A stretch of 64,000 nucleotides of DNA from Ktedonobacter sp. SOSP1-85. Its GTDB lineage: Bacteria; Chloroflexota; Ktedonobacteria; Ktedonobacterales; Ktedonobacteraceae. Both the position numbers and the translations under genes were made by a program. Below, in pieces: positions 36,101 to 44,293 of this stretch (its first letter is position 1; every line of letters starts with the position of its first letter). Under the pieces are notes generated by a model. That model was given only the letters and a program-made list of their open reading frames with translations, was not told where the DNA came from and did not search any database. The stretch is taken from positions 1,155,501 to 1,219,500 of the forward strand of contig NZ_BNJI01000001.1 of assembly GCF_016587415.1 (NCBI RefSeq). Reading direction: 5' to 3'.

Positions 36101-38215
36101 AATACCTTTAACATGATCGTCTGGATCGCGCCACTCGGCATACTACTGGCACTGGGAATACATCTTCTCATGGGAAGAGCGCAGGCCCTGCCAATGTTCG
36201 TGATAGCTGTCCTGGCAACGTTCGATATAGGGCTGATGGGAACAATGAGTGGGAATTCTACTACTCTGCTCGCAACCTTCTGGCTGCTCCTGCTCTGTGC
36301 CGCACTCTACTATATCGCGGGTCTGCTCAGCAAGGAGCATGAGGTTACCTGGCTCGCTGGCATATGCACAATCTGGGCCTTCTGTCTCCCCATCAATACC
36401 TTTGCCATTCTCACCTCGCTTGCGCCCACCAGTATTCTCCTCGCGCTCGGTATCCGCTTGTGGCGTGGGCCACGCCAGGCGCTGGCGCTCACAGTTTGCG
36501 CGAATGTTGCTACTATCGCGCTGGGCGTGCAGGGCGCCATCTATGGTGAAATGGCAAGCGCGAGCTGGGTTCTCTTGCTCTGCGCGCAACTCTTCTACGT
36601 CGGTGGACTGGTAAGCGAAGATCCATTCTTTACATGGCTGGCACCTGTGTACACGACCTGGTCGGTATATTACGCGGGCGCGCTGGGTGATCTCTATCGT
36701 CCTGTGCTGATCGCGCTAACCTTTGCCCTGCTAGGAAGCGTCAGCAAGTATATAGCCTTCTTTCGCGGTGGGGAAAGAGACGAGAAGCGTGACTGGTGGC
36801 ACAACTATAGCTTGCCACTCTATGCCACTGCCCTGGCTTCAGCCCTGTTGACAGGAATCTATGGCTCGCTCTCAAACGTCAACTTTCCTTTCTATGCCGC
36901 CGTGCCAGATATCCTCATCGTGTACGCGCTCGTCACCTATGGTGTCCTGCTTAATGAGCGCAAGGCGCCGACACGCTGGCAGGCACTGGTGTTTGCTTTT
37001 GCGGCCTGGGGCCTGCTCCTGGCAACCAGGGTACTCACATGCGATCCCGTCGCCCAGGCATGCTCGGCACAGCAGGTGCAGCAGCAAAGCACATACCTAT
37101 TCGTTCTTACCCTGGGCCTGGGATGTGTGGGATTGCTCGTGGGACGCCTGGTAGCGTTCTTTGCCAGAGGAGGCAAGAAGCAAGAGAGGGAGACCCAGTT
37201 TCTGGTCTTGCCCTGGAATGCCTCCTGGTACCTCGCCAGCCTACTTGGGGTGCTGCTTATGTTTGGCTGGCAGATGCAGATTACGCAACATCACTATGTG
37301 GGTCTTCCCTCAGGCATGCTGGTGACACTGCTCGCCTTGAGCCTCGTTGTGATGCTGGTGGAACGCATGCCAGAACTTGTGCTTCTCTCCAGCGCCCTGT
37401 CCCTATGGACCATCTCCACTCTACCCTTCACAAATTGGCAGGCTGCGCTAGCGTATAGCGCTCTCAATATGCTCATCTTTGCCTCACAATGGCTCTGGCA
37501 CAGGCTACGCCCACGCACGCATTGGCTCCCCACATCTGGGCTTGCCACAATCGTCAGTCTCATGGGGCAAGTCCTGGTGGTTGGCAGCGTGATTATGCAG
37601 GGAGGGTTAAGCAGCAGCATACCAGTTCTGGCCCACACCGGCGCCTTCACGCTCCTGGTCCTGTCTATACTCATCGCGACCTGTGGCTATACGCAAAGGA
37701 GGACAAACTGGCAACGCTGGGCTTACTACAGCTCTTGTCTACTTGGTAGCCTGGCTCTATCGTGGGAATTGCTGGCGCTTCAGCAAACGCAGTTTGATGT
37801 GCTCACCCTACCACCAGCGACAGCTCTTATTCTGATCGCAGCATTCTTGCAACGGGATGAAGGTCTGCCACAACAGCGAGCGGGCGCGCAGTTGTGTGCG
37901 CTGGCTGGCACGGCCCTCCTGCTCCTCCCCACGCTCTGGCTCAGCTTCCAAGGGTCGGAGCTGGCGCCCACGCTGCTCCTGGGAGGAGAGGCTCTGGTGC
38001 TACTGCTGGTGGGTATCGGAACCCATATCCGCGTGTTTGTGCTCAGTGGAGCGGGCCTGGTAGTAATCGCGGCTATGCACGCGCTCTTCCTGCCCTCACT
38101 CGGCCTGCCATCCTCGCTCGCCCTGGCCATTATGGGACTCAGCTTGTTAATCCTGGCAACGGCCTTAAGCCTGACCCGCCACCGCTTGCGCTCCGCCTGG
38201 ACGCAGTGGCAGTAA
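33116..38215 (+). CDS. Giant zinc-ribbon polytopic membrane protein with internal repeats
   Basis: 1699 residues. The N terminus has a zinc ribbon (CAGCKLP...CPRCQYP, residues 8-30), then a Pro/Ala-rich linker to about 160. From about residue 178 to the end hydrophobic segments follow one another, several dozen in all. Residues about 790-1190 hold four copies of a 98-residue unit, each with G-L-[LIV]-S-x-E or D-x3-T-x-L-[AT]; DNA copies at 35732, 36026, 36320 and 36605. Related very large membrane proteins in Chloroflexota and Actinobacteria are annotated as DUF2157-like or SCO7613-like, with unknown function. Enzyme motifs were not seen. Confidence 0.8.
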   Translation: MPTIAQWCAGCKLPIYGSPPGEECPRCQYPVELEKEKSFLRRSIQDLVRVATYQHRNITVGQLIVQHQARLNTLQQIRLEIPAPMPLTPPAPAMSASVVSEKQVPTRPISAPVDHIHNGMPSVEPTRVVQPGPAQSPIGPVVSVTAKTSQPEEANPEPQVVARSPRQMFSLRTFFEDQTINIVASLGAFLLLTGSLNFIATTPDLLKSFIVMLLVHMVFGATGIVTRRFDSFRVVSIIYTAIFALLIPLVSFSAYRLASGSLVTFSPAALVAIVTAYAAIAYGSLAVYQRFSIFSYLSLAALSIADVATLNAFHLALPWLFCGPMLLALGAMLCLPPDKNSASIFDGRLAVLHDPLRVCMYLWVGICALGALLTIAIALSSEYTILPGVSNLKEKIALCGQIALLLGWCAGMAWRTRKTYWVTGTCYLFIVLALTIAFACSLRPAGYAVVLISVAAYYHILLRFAPSLMRQFRTQGLEKQLEGIGLTLIALSPLVGEASMPLRVFLKTFTHNDWLPLHTPTAMIDSFATLVVCILGLLLTLSSVQLHTKLQRQLAPAQARWCWLLLLCGFLLYWLCGETLLLSSLHPTWLFLSVTLLLTALGFQARAKYSQAWSNPIELVALTGMGLTLFFALSQTTAIQLSLLLGFEVISYGLAIAQRRPGLLALSMVLGILAIGPLFDYIPFFFSLCLVLPVLAAGISRQFAQRWPRRVETRYQRITWEWPALFQGLLYGLLYASMEGLQTLSGATTGVLAENLQPIAVPILLELALLAAAWYIGAILARRPLWLIVSALFAGLAICLPSNSFLFLAWLAPTSILVALGARMRFGRVWSTPLAISALLATLMVGISGSVHHEVTLATWVLLLCASLYYVAGLISQEPAVTGLTPATLVLLIACSFANFSLLTWIAPISILLMLGAHLWLGRTYSIALGITALIATITLGVLGTCSGNQATLHATFWLLLLCATFFYSAGLLSKEHEVTWLAVLFAAWSLFLPANTFNMIVWIAPLGILLALGIHLLMGRAQALPMFVIAVLATFDIGLMGTMSGNSTTLLATFWLLLLCAALYYIAGLLSKEHEVTWLAGICTIWAFCLPINTFAILTSLAPTSILLALGIRLWRGPRQALALTVCANVATIALGVQGAIYGEMASASWVLLLCAQLFYVGGLVSEDPFFTWLAPVYTTWSVYYAGALGDLYRPVLIALTFALLGSVSKYIAFFRGGERDEKRDWWHNYSLPLYATALASALLTGIYGSLSNVNFPFYAAVPDILIVYALVTYGVLLNERKAPTRWQALVFAFAAWGLLLATRVLTCDPVAQACSAQQVQQQSTYLFVLTLGLGCVGLLVGRLVAFFARGGKKQERETQFLVLPWNASWYLASLLGVLLMFGWQMQITQHHYVGLPSGMLVTLLALSLVVMLVERMPELVLLSSALSLWTISTLPFTNWQAALAYSALNMLIFASQWLWHRLRPRTHWLPTSGLATIVSLMGQVLVVGSVIMQGGLSSSIPVLAHTGAFTLLVLSILIATCGYTQRRTNWQRWAYYSSCLLGSLALSWELLALQQTQFDVLTLPPATALILIAAFLQRDEGLPQQRAGAQLCALAGTALLLLPTLWLSFQGSELAPTLLLGGEALVLLLVGIGTHIRVFVLSGAGLVVIAAMHALFLPSLGLPSSLALAIMGLSLLILATALSLTRHRLRSAWTQWQ

Positions 38216-38224
38216 ACAAAAGAT

Positions 38225-38283
38225 AGACATGGTATGTGGTGGGGAGAAATGCGGCGCATTTCTCCCCACCACATACCATGTCT
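38225..38283. terminator. Family B palindrome after the giant membrane gene
   Basis: Perfect 28-bp arms (38225-38252, 38256-38283), loop GGC. No T tract; it starts 9 bp after the stop codon. Confidence 0.8.
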
Positions 38284-38676
38284 GCGCCAATAATTATCGC
38301 CTGGGTAAGTTATAAATTTTTCAAAAGCGAAAATAGCTTTAGAATTTGTGAATAATCCGATTCAGTACTAAAAAAAGGCAAAATATGTACTGCTAGTTGT
38401 ATTATTTCGCGCCTGTTGTGATATGATGGGACAGGATAGAAGAATCACAACCTGGAGAGTTTGTTGGTGCCAAGTAAGGGAAATAGCGCCAGGGTGAGTT
38501 GGCGAGGACGGCTATTTACAAACCTATTTCTTACCAATACATATACCCCAGAGAACAGGGGTATGTACTCTCTTGCCTAAAAAATACACGAGCAGAAGCA
38601 ATACGTGCAAAGAGCCAGGAACGGCGGAACATATGGAAGATGCAGCCGGGTTCATTCTGCTATCGAGGAGGAAGAC
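38284..38676. promoter_or_regulatory. AT-rich upstream region of the acidic-protein gene
   Basis: About 390 bp without a convincing gene. A possible promoter is TTGTAT (about 38396) with TATGAT (about 38421), spacer 19 bp. The long leader beyond it (over 240 nt) shows no structure I recognise. Confidence 0.4.
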
Positions 38677-39507
38677 ATGGATCTATCGTTGCGGTTGGAC
38701 ACCTTGGGATTAGTGGAAGTGAGATACTTGCGGGGCCGCGAACGTTACCGGGACTGGCCCCAATTTGAGTTACTCGCAGCGTCAAGACAGGCAAGAATCT
38801 TAGCCTACTTTCCTCGCGAGGTGGCCGAACAACTGCACCAACAAATTCTCATGGTCGAGGCAGCCGTAGGCCTGGAAAGTGAGGAGGAGACGGAGCATGA
38901 GGAAGGCGAGGGCCAGGAGGTGGGTGTGGCTCACGAAGGAGAAACAAAGACCAGCGAAAAAGATGGTTCTACATTCTCCCCCGCCTTCGCCCAGGCACTC
39001 AAACAACTCAATGAGCTTGCACGCCAGCGCTTACCAGAAGCAGGCATCCCCGGCAACCAGACCAGCGGAGATCTCTCGCAAGAGATAGATGCTCTCGGGG
39101 ATGATGATGACGCGTTAGAACAACTGCAAGACGCCTTTAGCCAGATGATGGAAGTTGTACGCGAACTGGCCGAAGAGATTTCTACTGACGCGCTCAAGTT
39201 AACGGGACGCTTCAAGTGTGCACGCACCAACATTGAGTTCATTCCTCGCCCTCACACCAGCGAAGACAGTGATGATGACGATGATGACGATGAGGAAGAG
39301 CTTGAAATCGATACCAGCAGCGGTGTCATCGACATCGAGGTTGAACTGGTAATGGTGCTTCAGCTCTTTGAAGAGGGGCGCGCACGCCCTGACGATCTGC
39401 CCGCGGTAGAGCTTCAGCTCGATGTAGACGATTTTGAACGCCTACACGAAACGCTCGATTTCGCTATGGAGCGTGAGCGCCGAGGCCGCCGCCGCCCCAA
39501 GGCTTGA
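38677..39507 (+). CDS. Acidic protein, unknown function
   Basis: 276 residues from the ATG at 38677, with GAGGAGGAAG upstream. Two strongly acidic stretches lie at about 68-80 (ESEEETEHEEGEGQE) and about 190-205 (SDDDDDDDEEELE). The middle has amphipathic helices (LEQLQDAFSQMMEVVRELAEEIS), and the end is basic (RERRGRRRPKA). No signal peptide or membrane span. It could be a chaperone-like or regulatory cytoplasmic protein, but no family is recognised. Confidence 0.65.
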   Translation: MDLSLRLDTLGLVEVRYLRGRERYRDWPQFELLAASRQARILAYFPREVAEQLHQQILMVEAAVGLESEEETEHEEGEGQEVGVAHEGETKTSEKDGSTFSPAFAQALKQLNELARQRLPEAGIPGNQTSGDLSQEIDALGDDDDALEQLQDAFSQMMEVVRELAEEISTDALKLTGRFKCARTNIEFIPRPHTSEDSDDDDDDDEEELEIDTSSGVIDIEVELVMVLQLFEEGRARPDDLPAVELQLDVDDFERLHETLDFAMERERRGRRRPKA

Positions 39508-39516
39508 GGTAGTTTC

Positions 39517-39558
39517 ACGCACCTGCTGTACACACCTCAAAACGTACAGCAGGTGCGT
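39517..39558 (+). terminator. Hairpin after the acidic-protein gene
   Basis: 15-bp arms ACGCACCTGCTGTAC and complement (39517-39531, 39544-39558), 12-nt loop, no T run. Confidence 0.6.
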
Positions 39559-39773
39559 CCCCTGGACGCATCACCCCTATCCACTATCAAAAAAACATTC
39601 TCATACATCAATATATCTACAGAGGCTTTTTAGGCTGTGCACTGAAATGAACTATCAAGGGACCGGCACATGCTACACTAGAACTAACAGTCCAGTCACA
39701 ACGCGTGGGAGTACTACTGCGCACCATTACCCTTGAAAATGGTTAATGTATTGCTACCGGAAAGGCAGAAGCT

Positions 39774-41825
39774 ATGGCACGGAACATCACCATTGAAGAC
39801 CTCTATCGTATGCAGTTTATCGATAGGCCGCGCATCTCCCCAGATGGCAAACAGGTCGCCTATGTCGTGACGCGCATCGACGACAAGAAGCATGCCTATC
39901 GTTCCAGCATCTGGATCAGTCCCACCGAGGGTGGAGAGGCGCGCCGCTTTACCCAGGAGACCGAGTTGACCAGTGCACCAACCTGGTCGCCCGATGGGCG
40001 CTGGCTGGCCTTTGTCGCCAAGCGTGAGAGCAGCGATCAGCCTCCCACGACGGAGAAGAAAGAGCAGAAGAAGCTTGGTAAGGATAAGCCCCAGATCTGG
40101 ATCATGCCCACCGATGGCGGCGAGGCACGCCAGCTTACCTTCATGGAGCATGGCGCCTCATCCCCCGCCTGGTCACCCGATGGCCAGCACTTGCTCTTCA
40201 GCGCACAGGTCGGGCCTGCTGATGAGGAGGAGACGGAAGACGGCAAGGCTCTGCCCAAAGTGCATGTGATAGACCAGCTCTGGTATCGCCTGGATGGCGT
40301 TGGCTTTATTTATGAGCGCCGCGCGCATCTCTTCCTGATCCCACGCGAGGGCGGAGAGCCACAGCAGTTGACGGATGGCGATTGGAACGATGGCGATGCT
40401 GCCTGGTCACCTGATGGAAAGCAGATCGCCTTCACCTCTGACCGCAACGAGGAGCGCTGGCGCCTTCCTGGAGCAGATGTCTATGTGCTCGCGCTTCAGG
40501 ATAACAAGGTTGTGGGTGAGCCACGCGTCCTGACCGATGGCAGCATGGGATGTTCCTCACCCTCCTGGTCAGCCGATGGGCAGCAGATCGCCTTTATCGC
40601 GTCAAAGAAAGTTGGTTCGGCAGGGCATGCCTATCTCTACACCATCGCCGCCAGCGCAGAGAAAGGCGAGCCGAAGAACCTGACGCCCGAGTTTGAGGGA
40701 ACGGCCCTCGAATTCACCAATAGCGACGTTGGCGACGAGCATCTGATGCCGCAGCCTGCCTGGTCAGCTGATGGCAAGACGCTCTATGTCCTCTCCTCGC
40801 GCCGGGGCGCCTCGCGTATCTATGCCATCTCCACCACCAATGGCGCGGGCAAAGAGCCACCGACGGTCACCCCTGGTAATGTGCATGTACGCGACTTTAG
40901 CATCGATCACAGCAAGCAAACCTTCGCGATGAATGTTGCCGACGCCACGCACCCACAGGAGATCTTCGTACGCTCAGCCGAGACCAATGGCGAACTGCGC
41001 AAGATTACCGGCTTCAACGATGCCCTGCTCAATGAGCTCCAGCTGGCAACGCCAGAGCACTTCACCTATGAGGGGGCTGATGGCTGGCCTATGGATGGCT
41101 GGGTCTTAAAGCCGCACAACTTTGATCCCTCAAAGAAGTATCCCCTGGTCCTGGAGATTCATGGCGGGCCGCAAACGCAGTATGGCTATGGCTTCTTCCA
41201 CGAGATGCAGCTTCTCGTCGCCGAGGGGTATGTCGTCCTCTATACCAATCCTCGCGGTAGCTGCGGCTATGGCTTTGAGTTCGCGCATGCTGTACGCGGG
41301 GCCTGGGGCGAGAAGGATCCCATCGATATCATGAACGGCGTCGCCGAGGTTGTGCAGCGCGGCTATATCGACACTGAGCGCATGGGCGTTACTGGGGGCA
41401 GCTATGGCGGCTTTATGACCAACTGGCTGATCAGCCACAACAACCGCTTTAAGGTCGCGATCACCGACCGCTGCGTCAGCAACATGGCGACCATGTTTGG
41501 CACAAGCGATATCGGCTGGGATCTGAGCTATGACAACCTGGATACCACGCCCTGGGAGGACCTGGAGAAGTATATGAATATGTCGCCCATCAAGTATGTG
41601 CAGAATATTCGTACGCCGCTCCTCATCATCCACAGCGACCAGGACCTGCGCTGTAACATCGAGCAGGGGGAACAGCTCTTCGCCGCGCTCAAATATATGG
41701 GACGCGAAGTGCGACTGGTACGCTTTGAAGGGCAGAGCCACGGTCTCTCGCGTGGGGGGCATCCACGCTCACGCCAGGAGCGCCTGCGCCACATCCAGAG
41801 CTGGTTCGCGAAGTACCTTCAATAG
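39774..41825 (+). CDS. S9-family prolyl oligopeptidase / acylaminoacyl peptidase
   Basis: 683 residues. The N-terminal half is a beta-propeller of PD40/WD-like blades (repeated APTWSPDGRWLAFV, PAWSPDGQHLLF, AAWSPDGKQIAF). The alpha/beta-hydrolase domain (about 430-683) has the nucleophile Ser in GGSYGGFMTN, the Asp in IIHSDQDLRC and the His in EGQSHGLSR. No signal peptide, so cytoplasmic. It cleaves short peptides or acylated N termini. Monocistronic, followed by a perfect 60-bp palindrome. Confidence 0.94.
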   Translation: MARNITIEDLYRMQFIDRPRISPDGKQVAYVVTRIDDKKHAYRSSIWISPTEGGEARRFTQETELTSAPTWSPDGRWLAFVAKRESSDQPPTTEKKEQKKLGKDKPQIWIMPTDGGEARQLTFMEHGASSPAWSPDGQHLLFSAQVGPADEEETEDGKALPKVHVIDQLWYRLDGVGFIYERRAHLFLIPREGGEPQQLTDGDWNDGDAAWSPDGKQIAFTSDRNEERWRLPGADVYVLALQDNKVVGEPRVLTDGSMGCSSPSWSADGQQIAFIASKKVGSAGHAYLYTIAASAEKGEPKNLTPEFEGTALEFTNSDVGDEHLMPQPAWSADGKTLYVLSSRRGASRIYAISTTNGAGKEPPTVTPGNVHVRDFSIDHSKQTFAMNVADATHPQEIFVRSAETNGELRKITGFNDALLNELQLATPEHFTYEGADGWPMDGWVLKPHNFDPSKKYPLVLEIHGGPQTQYGYGFFHEMQLLVAEGYVVLYTNPRGSCGYGFEFAHAVRGAWGEKDPIDIMNGVAEVVQRGYIDTERMGVTGGSYGGFMTNWLISHNNRFKVAITDRCVSNMATMFGTSDIGWDLSYDNLDTTPWEDLEKYMNMSPIKYVQNIRTPLLIIHSDQDLRCNIEQGEQLFAALKYMGREVRLVRFEGQSHGLSRGGHPRSRQERLRHIQSWFAKYLQ

Positions 41826-41829
41826 CAGT

Positions 41830-41889
41830 CCTCAGGAATAGAAGGAGCGCGTCCTGGCATGCCAGGACGCGCTCCTTCTATTCCTGAGG
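41830..41889. terminator. Family B perfect 60-bp palindrome between convergent genes
   Basis: Arms of 30 bp meet without a loop at 41859/41860. It ends 15 bp before the MFS gene stop and lies 4 bp after the peptidase stop, so it can end both transcripts. Confidence 0.85.
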
Positions 41890-41903
41890 GGTTTATCAAA
41901 ATC

Positions 41904-43097
41904 TTATGCATCATGGGATACGGATCCAATGTTCCAAGCAAGAGCAACAGCTAAAAGACCAATACCACCTACAATACTCCAGCAAAGCAGCGGTGAATAG
42001 GAGAGTAATACTCCACCAAGAACTGGTCCGAGAGCAAACCCCAGGCCTGTCGCAATCCATAGGAAGCTCATATAAGTTCCTCGCTGCTCAACTGGTGCGA
42101 GATCAGCTCCAATCGTATCGTAAGGAGGCGAGAAAAGCATGTTTCCAAAGACAAAAGCAAGAAGCGGGAGTGCCAACCAGTAAGGCCCAGCAACCAGGCT
42201 ACATGTTCCCGCCGCGAGAGCTAAGATAAGACTTCCCAGCGCCATAACGCGGCCAGATTGAACACGCTGAAAGAAAGCAGTCAAAGGAACTTCCAGGAGA
42301 ATCACTAAAAAGCTTCCTGCCGCCATCAACCCACCATAGAACGCTGGACTTCCACCCAGCTTCGTAAGATACACAGCAAAGGTTGTTGTTTGCTGGCTCA
42401 AAACCATAGTGGTGAAGAAACCTACAAGCCAGATGCGACGAAATGCCCGGTCTCTAAAAGGCGCGAACAGAGCCAGAGATGGACGCGATGCCTGAACTTT
42501 TGGCAGAGGAGACACGGGACGAGGAAAGAGGAGAAGCATGAAGAGTGCAAAGAGCAACGTTGTCCCTGCATCTGCGCCAAAGAGGGGAAGGAAAGCCTGA
42601 GAGGCGATAAGTCCACCAATCGACGCACTCACCATGCTCCCAACATTTATTGCCAGACGTAACACAGAGATGGCCTGCCGCCGCTGCTTCTGTGAGACCA
42701 GGTCCATCACTAACATACCAGCAAGAGGCCGCTGAGCTTCACTGGCGATGCTCCAGAATAGCACCATTCCTGCTAACCAGAGAAGAGAGGAGAGAAAAGG
42801 AATAGTCAGCAAAAAGCATGCAGACACGGAGAGGCTGGCGACAAAGATAAATTTACGCGACAAACGGTCGGCGAGAAGGCTCATCAGAAGCGAGGCCAGA
42901 ATACCTCCTAGCCCTGGAAGGGCCACGATCAGTCCGACGACCTGGGGCGCAAGATGGCGTTCAGATGTGAGATAGATAGCAAGAAAAGGGAGAACAAGCA
43001 TTCCCACACGATTGAGTAACGTTCCGCCCCATAAGAACCAGAAAGCTTGAGGGAAGCCCAGGACGGTTTTTCTCAAGCCAGCAAGAGGTGAAAGCAT
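41904..43097 (-). CDS. Major facilitator superfamily transporter
   Basis: 397 residues from the ATG at 43097; an adjacent GTG at 43100 is also possible. About twelve membrane spans are seen, with the typical loop between spans 2 and 3 (LMSLLADRLSRKFIF) and a repeat of that pattern in the second half (FFQRVQSGRVMALG). It resembles drug-efflux MFS permeases; the cargo cannot be told. It follows the Vgb-like gene by about 45 bp on the same strand and may be cotranscribed. Confidence 0.88.
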   Translation of the reverse strand: MLSPLAGLRKTVLGFPQAFWFLWGGTLLNRVGMLVLPFLAIYLTSERHLAPQVVGLIVALPGLGGILASLLMSLLADRLSRKFIFVASLSVSACFLLTIPFLSSLLWLAGMVLFWSIASEAQRPLAGMLVMDLVSQKQRRQAISVLRLAINVGSMVSASIGGLIASQAFLPLFGADAGTTLLFALFMLLLFPRPVSPLPKVQASRPSLALFAPFRDRAFRRIWLVGFFTTMVLSQQTTTFAVYLTKLGGSPAFYGGLMAAGSFLVILLEVPLTAFFQRVQSGRVMALGSLILALAAGTCSLVAGPYWLALPLLAFVFGNMLFSPPYDTIGADLAPVEQRGTYMSFLWIATGLGFALGPVLGGVLLSYSPLLCWSIVGGIGLLAVALAWNIGSVSHDA

Positions 43098-43141
43098 CAC
43101 ATTTGTCTTTCTAATCCGACCAAAATAATGAATTATGTACG

Positions 43142-44293
43142 CTATCCTAATTGATAGGAGCCTATTTTGTCACTGGCACTCTCAGTAAACCAGAGTTGCG
43201 TGTTGTCGCTGGAGAGGGCGAGACCGAGCGGATAGGCACCGCTCGTTGGAAGCGGCGTGAAGGTGAGCGCATGCGACTTCGCGTCGAGACGGGCCAGGGC
43301 GTTCTCAGAAGGCACGCTCATCCAGACATCGCCGTTGCTCAGCGCCACGACATCATAGACCGTCCCATCCGTCTCCTGACTCTTCTTCGAGGAGACCGGG
43401 TACGAGGTAAAGCGTGTGCTGGCTGGCTCAAACTTCAACAACTGGAGCTTGTTGAAGCCGGTAGCCCAGATATTGCCCTGGCGGTCGCTGGTGACCTGCA
43501 TCAAGTAGAGTTGAGGATCTGGCAGAGGGTAGAGCTGCACCTTGCCACTGGCGGGATCGAGGCGCGCAAGCTGGGCGGAGCTCGATAATGTTATCCAGAT
43601 CATGCCCTGGCGGTCCAGCGCCAGGCCGTAGGGATTGAGCTTCTGCACGCTGGGCTGAGCAGAGAGCGGATACTGCTGGACCTCGCCCGTTTTCGGATTT
43701 AGCATGCCAACGGAGTCGGCATTCAACTCGGTAAACCAGGCGTTGCCATGGGCGTCGAAGACGATCTCGTTGGGGGCCGAAGAGAGAGTCAACTTCTTCT
43801 GCGCATCCTGGGGATCGGGAATGCTCAAGGTCGGCAGATGGTAGTTTTTAAACTGTCCCGAGCGGGGATCGTAGTGTCCGATAAAGTTGCCGTACTCCTC
43901 GGCGAACCAGATCGTATCGTCGGGAGCAACCGTGACCCCCATCAGACCACCCGCACTCTCGGGCGGCGTCATTTGTTGAAGAGAGCGCGTTCGGGAATCA
44001 AGGACCGCCAGGTAGCCACGCGACATCTCGGAGAACCAGACATGGCCCTGTGAGTCGACAGCGGGCCGCATCAGACCACTATGAGCTCGGGGCATCGTAT
44101 ATTCACGAAAACGTCCCGAGGTAGAGAGGGTCAGGGGCGGAGCATCCTGCGTCCCGTTACTGCTACCTGCCTGGTTATCCTGGGTAAAATTGCTACAGGC
44201 AGGCAGCAACCATAAGAGCAGGCAGAACAAGGGTAGCAGCCATGTCAGCCGTCGAGCTTGTTGAGTATAGGGCAGGCCTTTAGTGCGCCACAT
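43142..44293 (-). CDS. Virginiamycin B lyase-like beta-propeller lipoprotein
   Basis: 383 residues from the ATG at 44293, which overlaps the end of mtaB by 14 bp. The signal peptide ends in a lipobox (LLPAC, Cys at about residue 33), so the protein is lipid-anchored outside. The rest is a seven-bladed propeller with repeated motifs such as GHVWFSEMSRGYLAVLD, DTIWFAEEYGNFIGHYD and NAWFTELNADSVGMLN, as in Vgb/SMP-30-like streptogramin lyases. Whether it cleaves virginiamycin B or another ester is unknown; many such propellers are simple binding proteins. Confidence 0.85.
   Translation of the reverse strand: MWRTKGLPYTQQARRLTWLLPLFCLLLWLLPACSNFTQDNQAGSSNGTQDAPPLTLSTSGRFREYTMPRAHSGLMRPAVDSQGHVWFSEMSRGYLAVLDSRTRSLQQMTPPESAGGLMGVTVAPDDTIWFAEEYGNFIGHYDPRSGQFKNYHLPTLSIPDPQDAQKKLTLSSAPNEIVFDAHGNAWFTELNADSVGMLNPKTGEVQQYPLSAQPSVQKLNPYGLALDRQGMIWITLSSSAQLARLDPASGKVQLYPLPDPQLYLMQVTSDRQGNIWATGFNKLQLLKFEPASTRFTSYPVSSKKSQETDGTVYDVVALSNGDVWMSVPSENALARLDAKSHALTFTPLPTSGAYPLGLALSSDNTQLWFTESASDKIGSYQLG

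Noticed and set aside
35151..37458. Several overlapping frames inside the giant membrane gene
   Set aside because: All are alternative-frame readings of one continuous 1699-residue gene whose hydrophobic pattern does not break.
39774..41825. Possible CRISPR-like periodicity from repeated WSPDG blades
   Set aside because: The repeats are protein-level propeller blades with different DNA and no spacers. No CRISPR array or cas gene was seen in the window.
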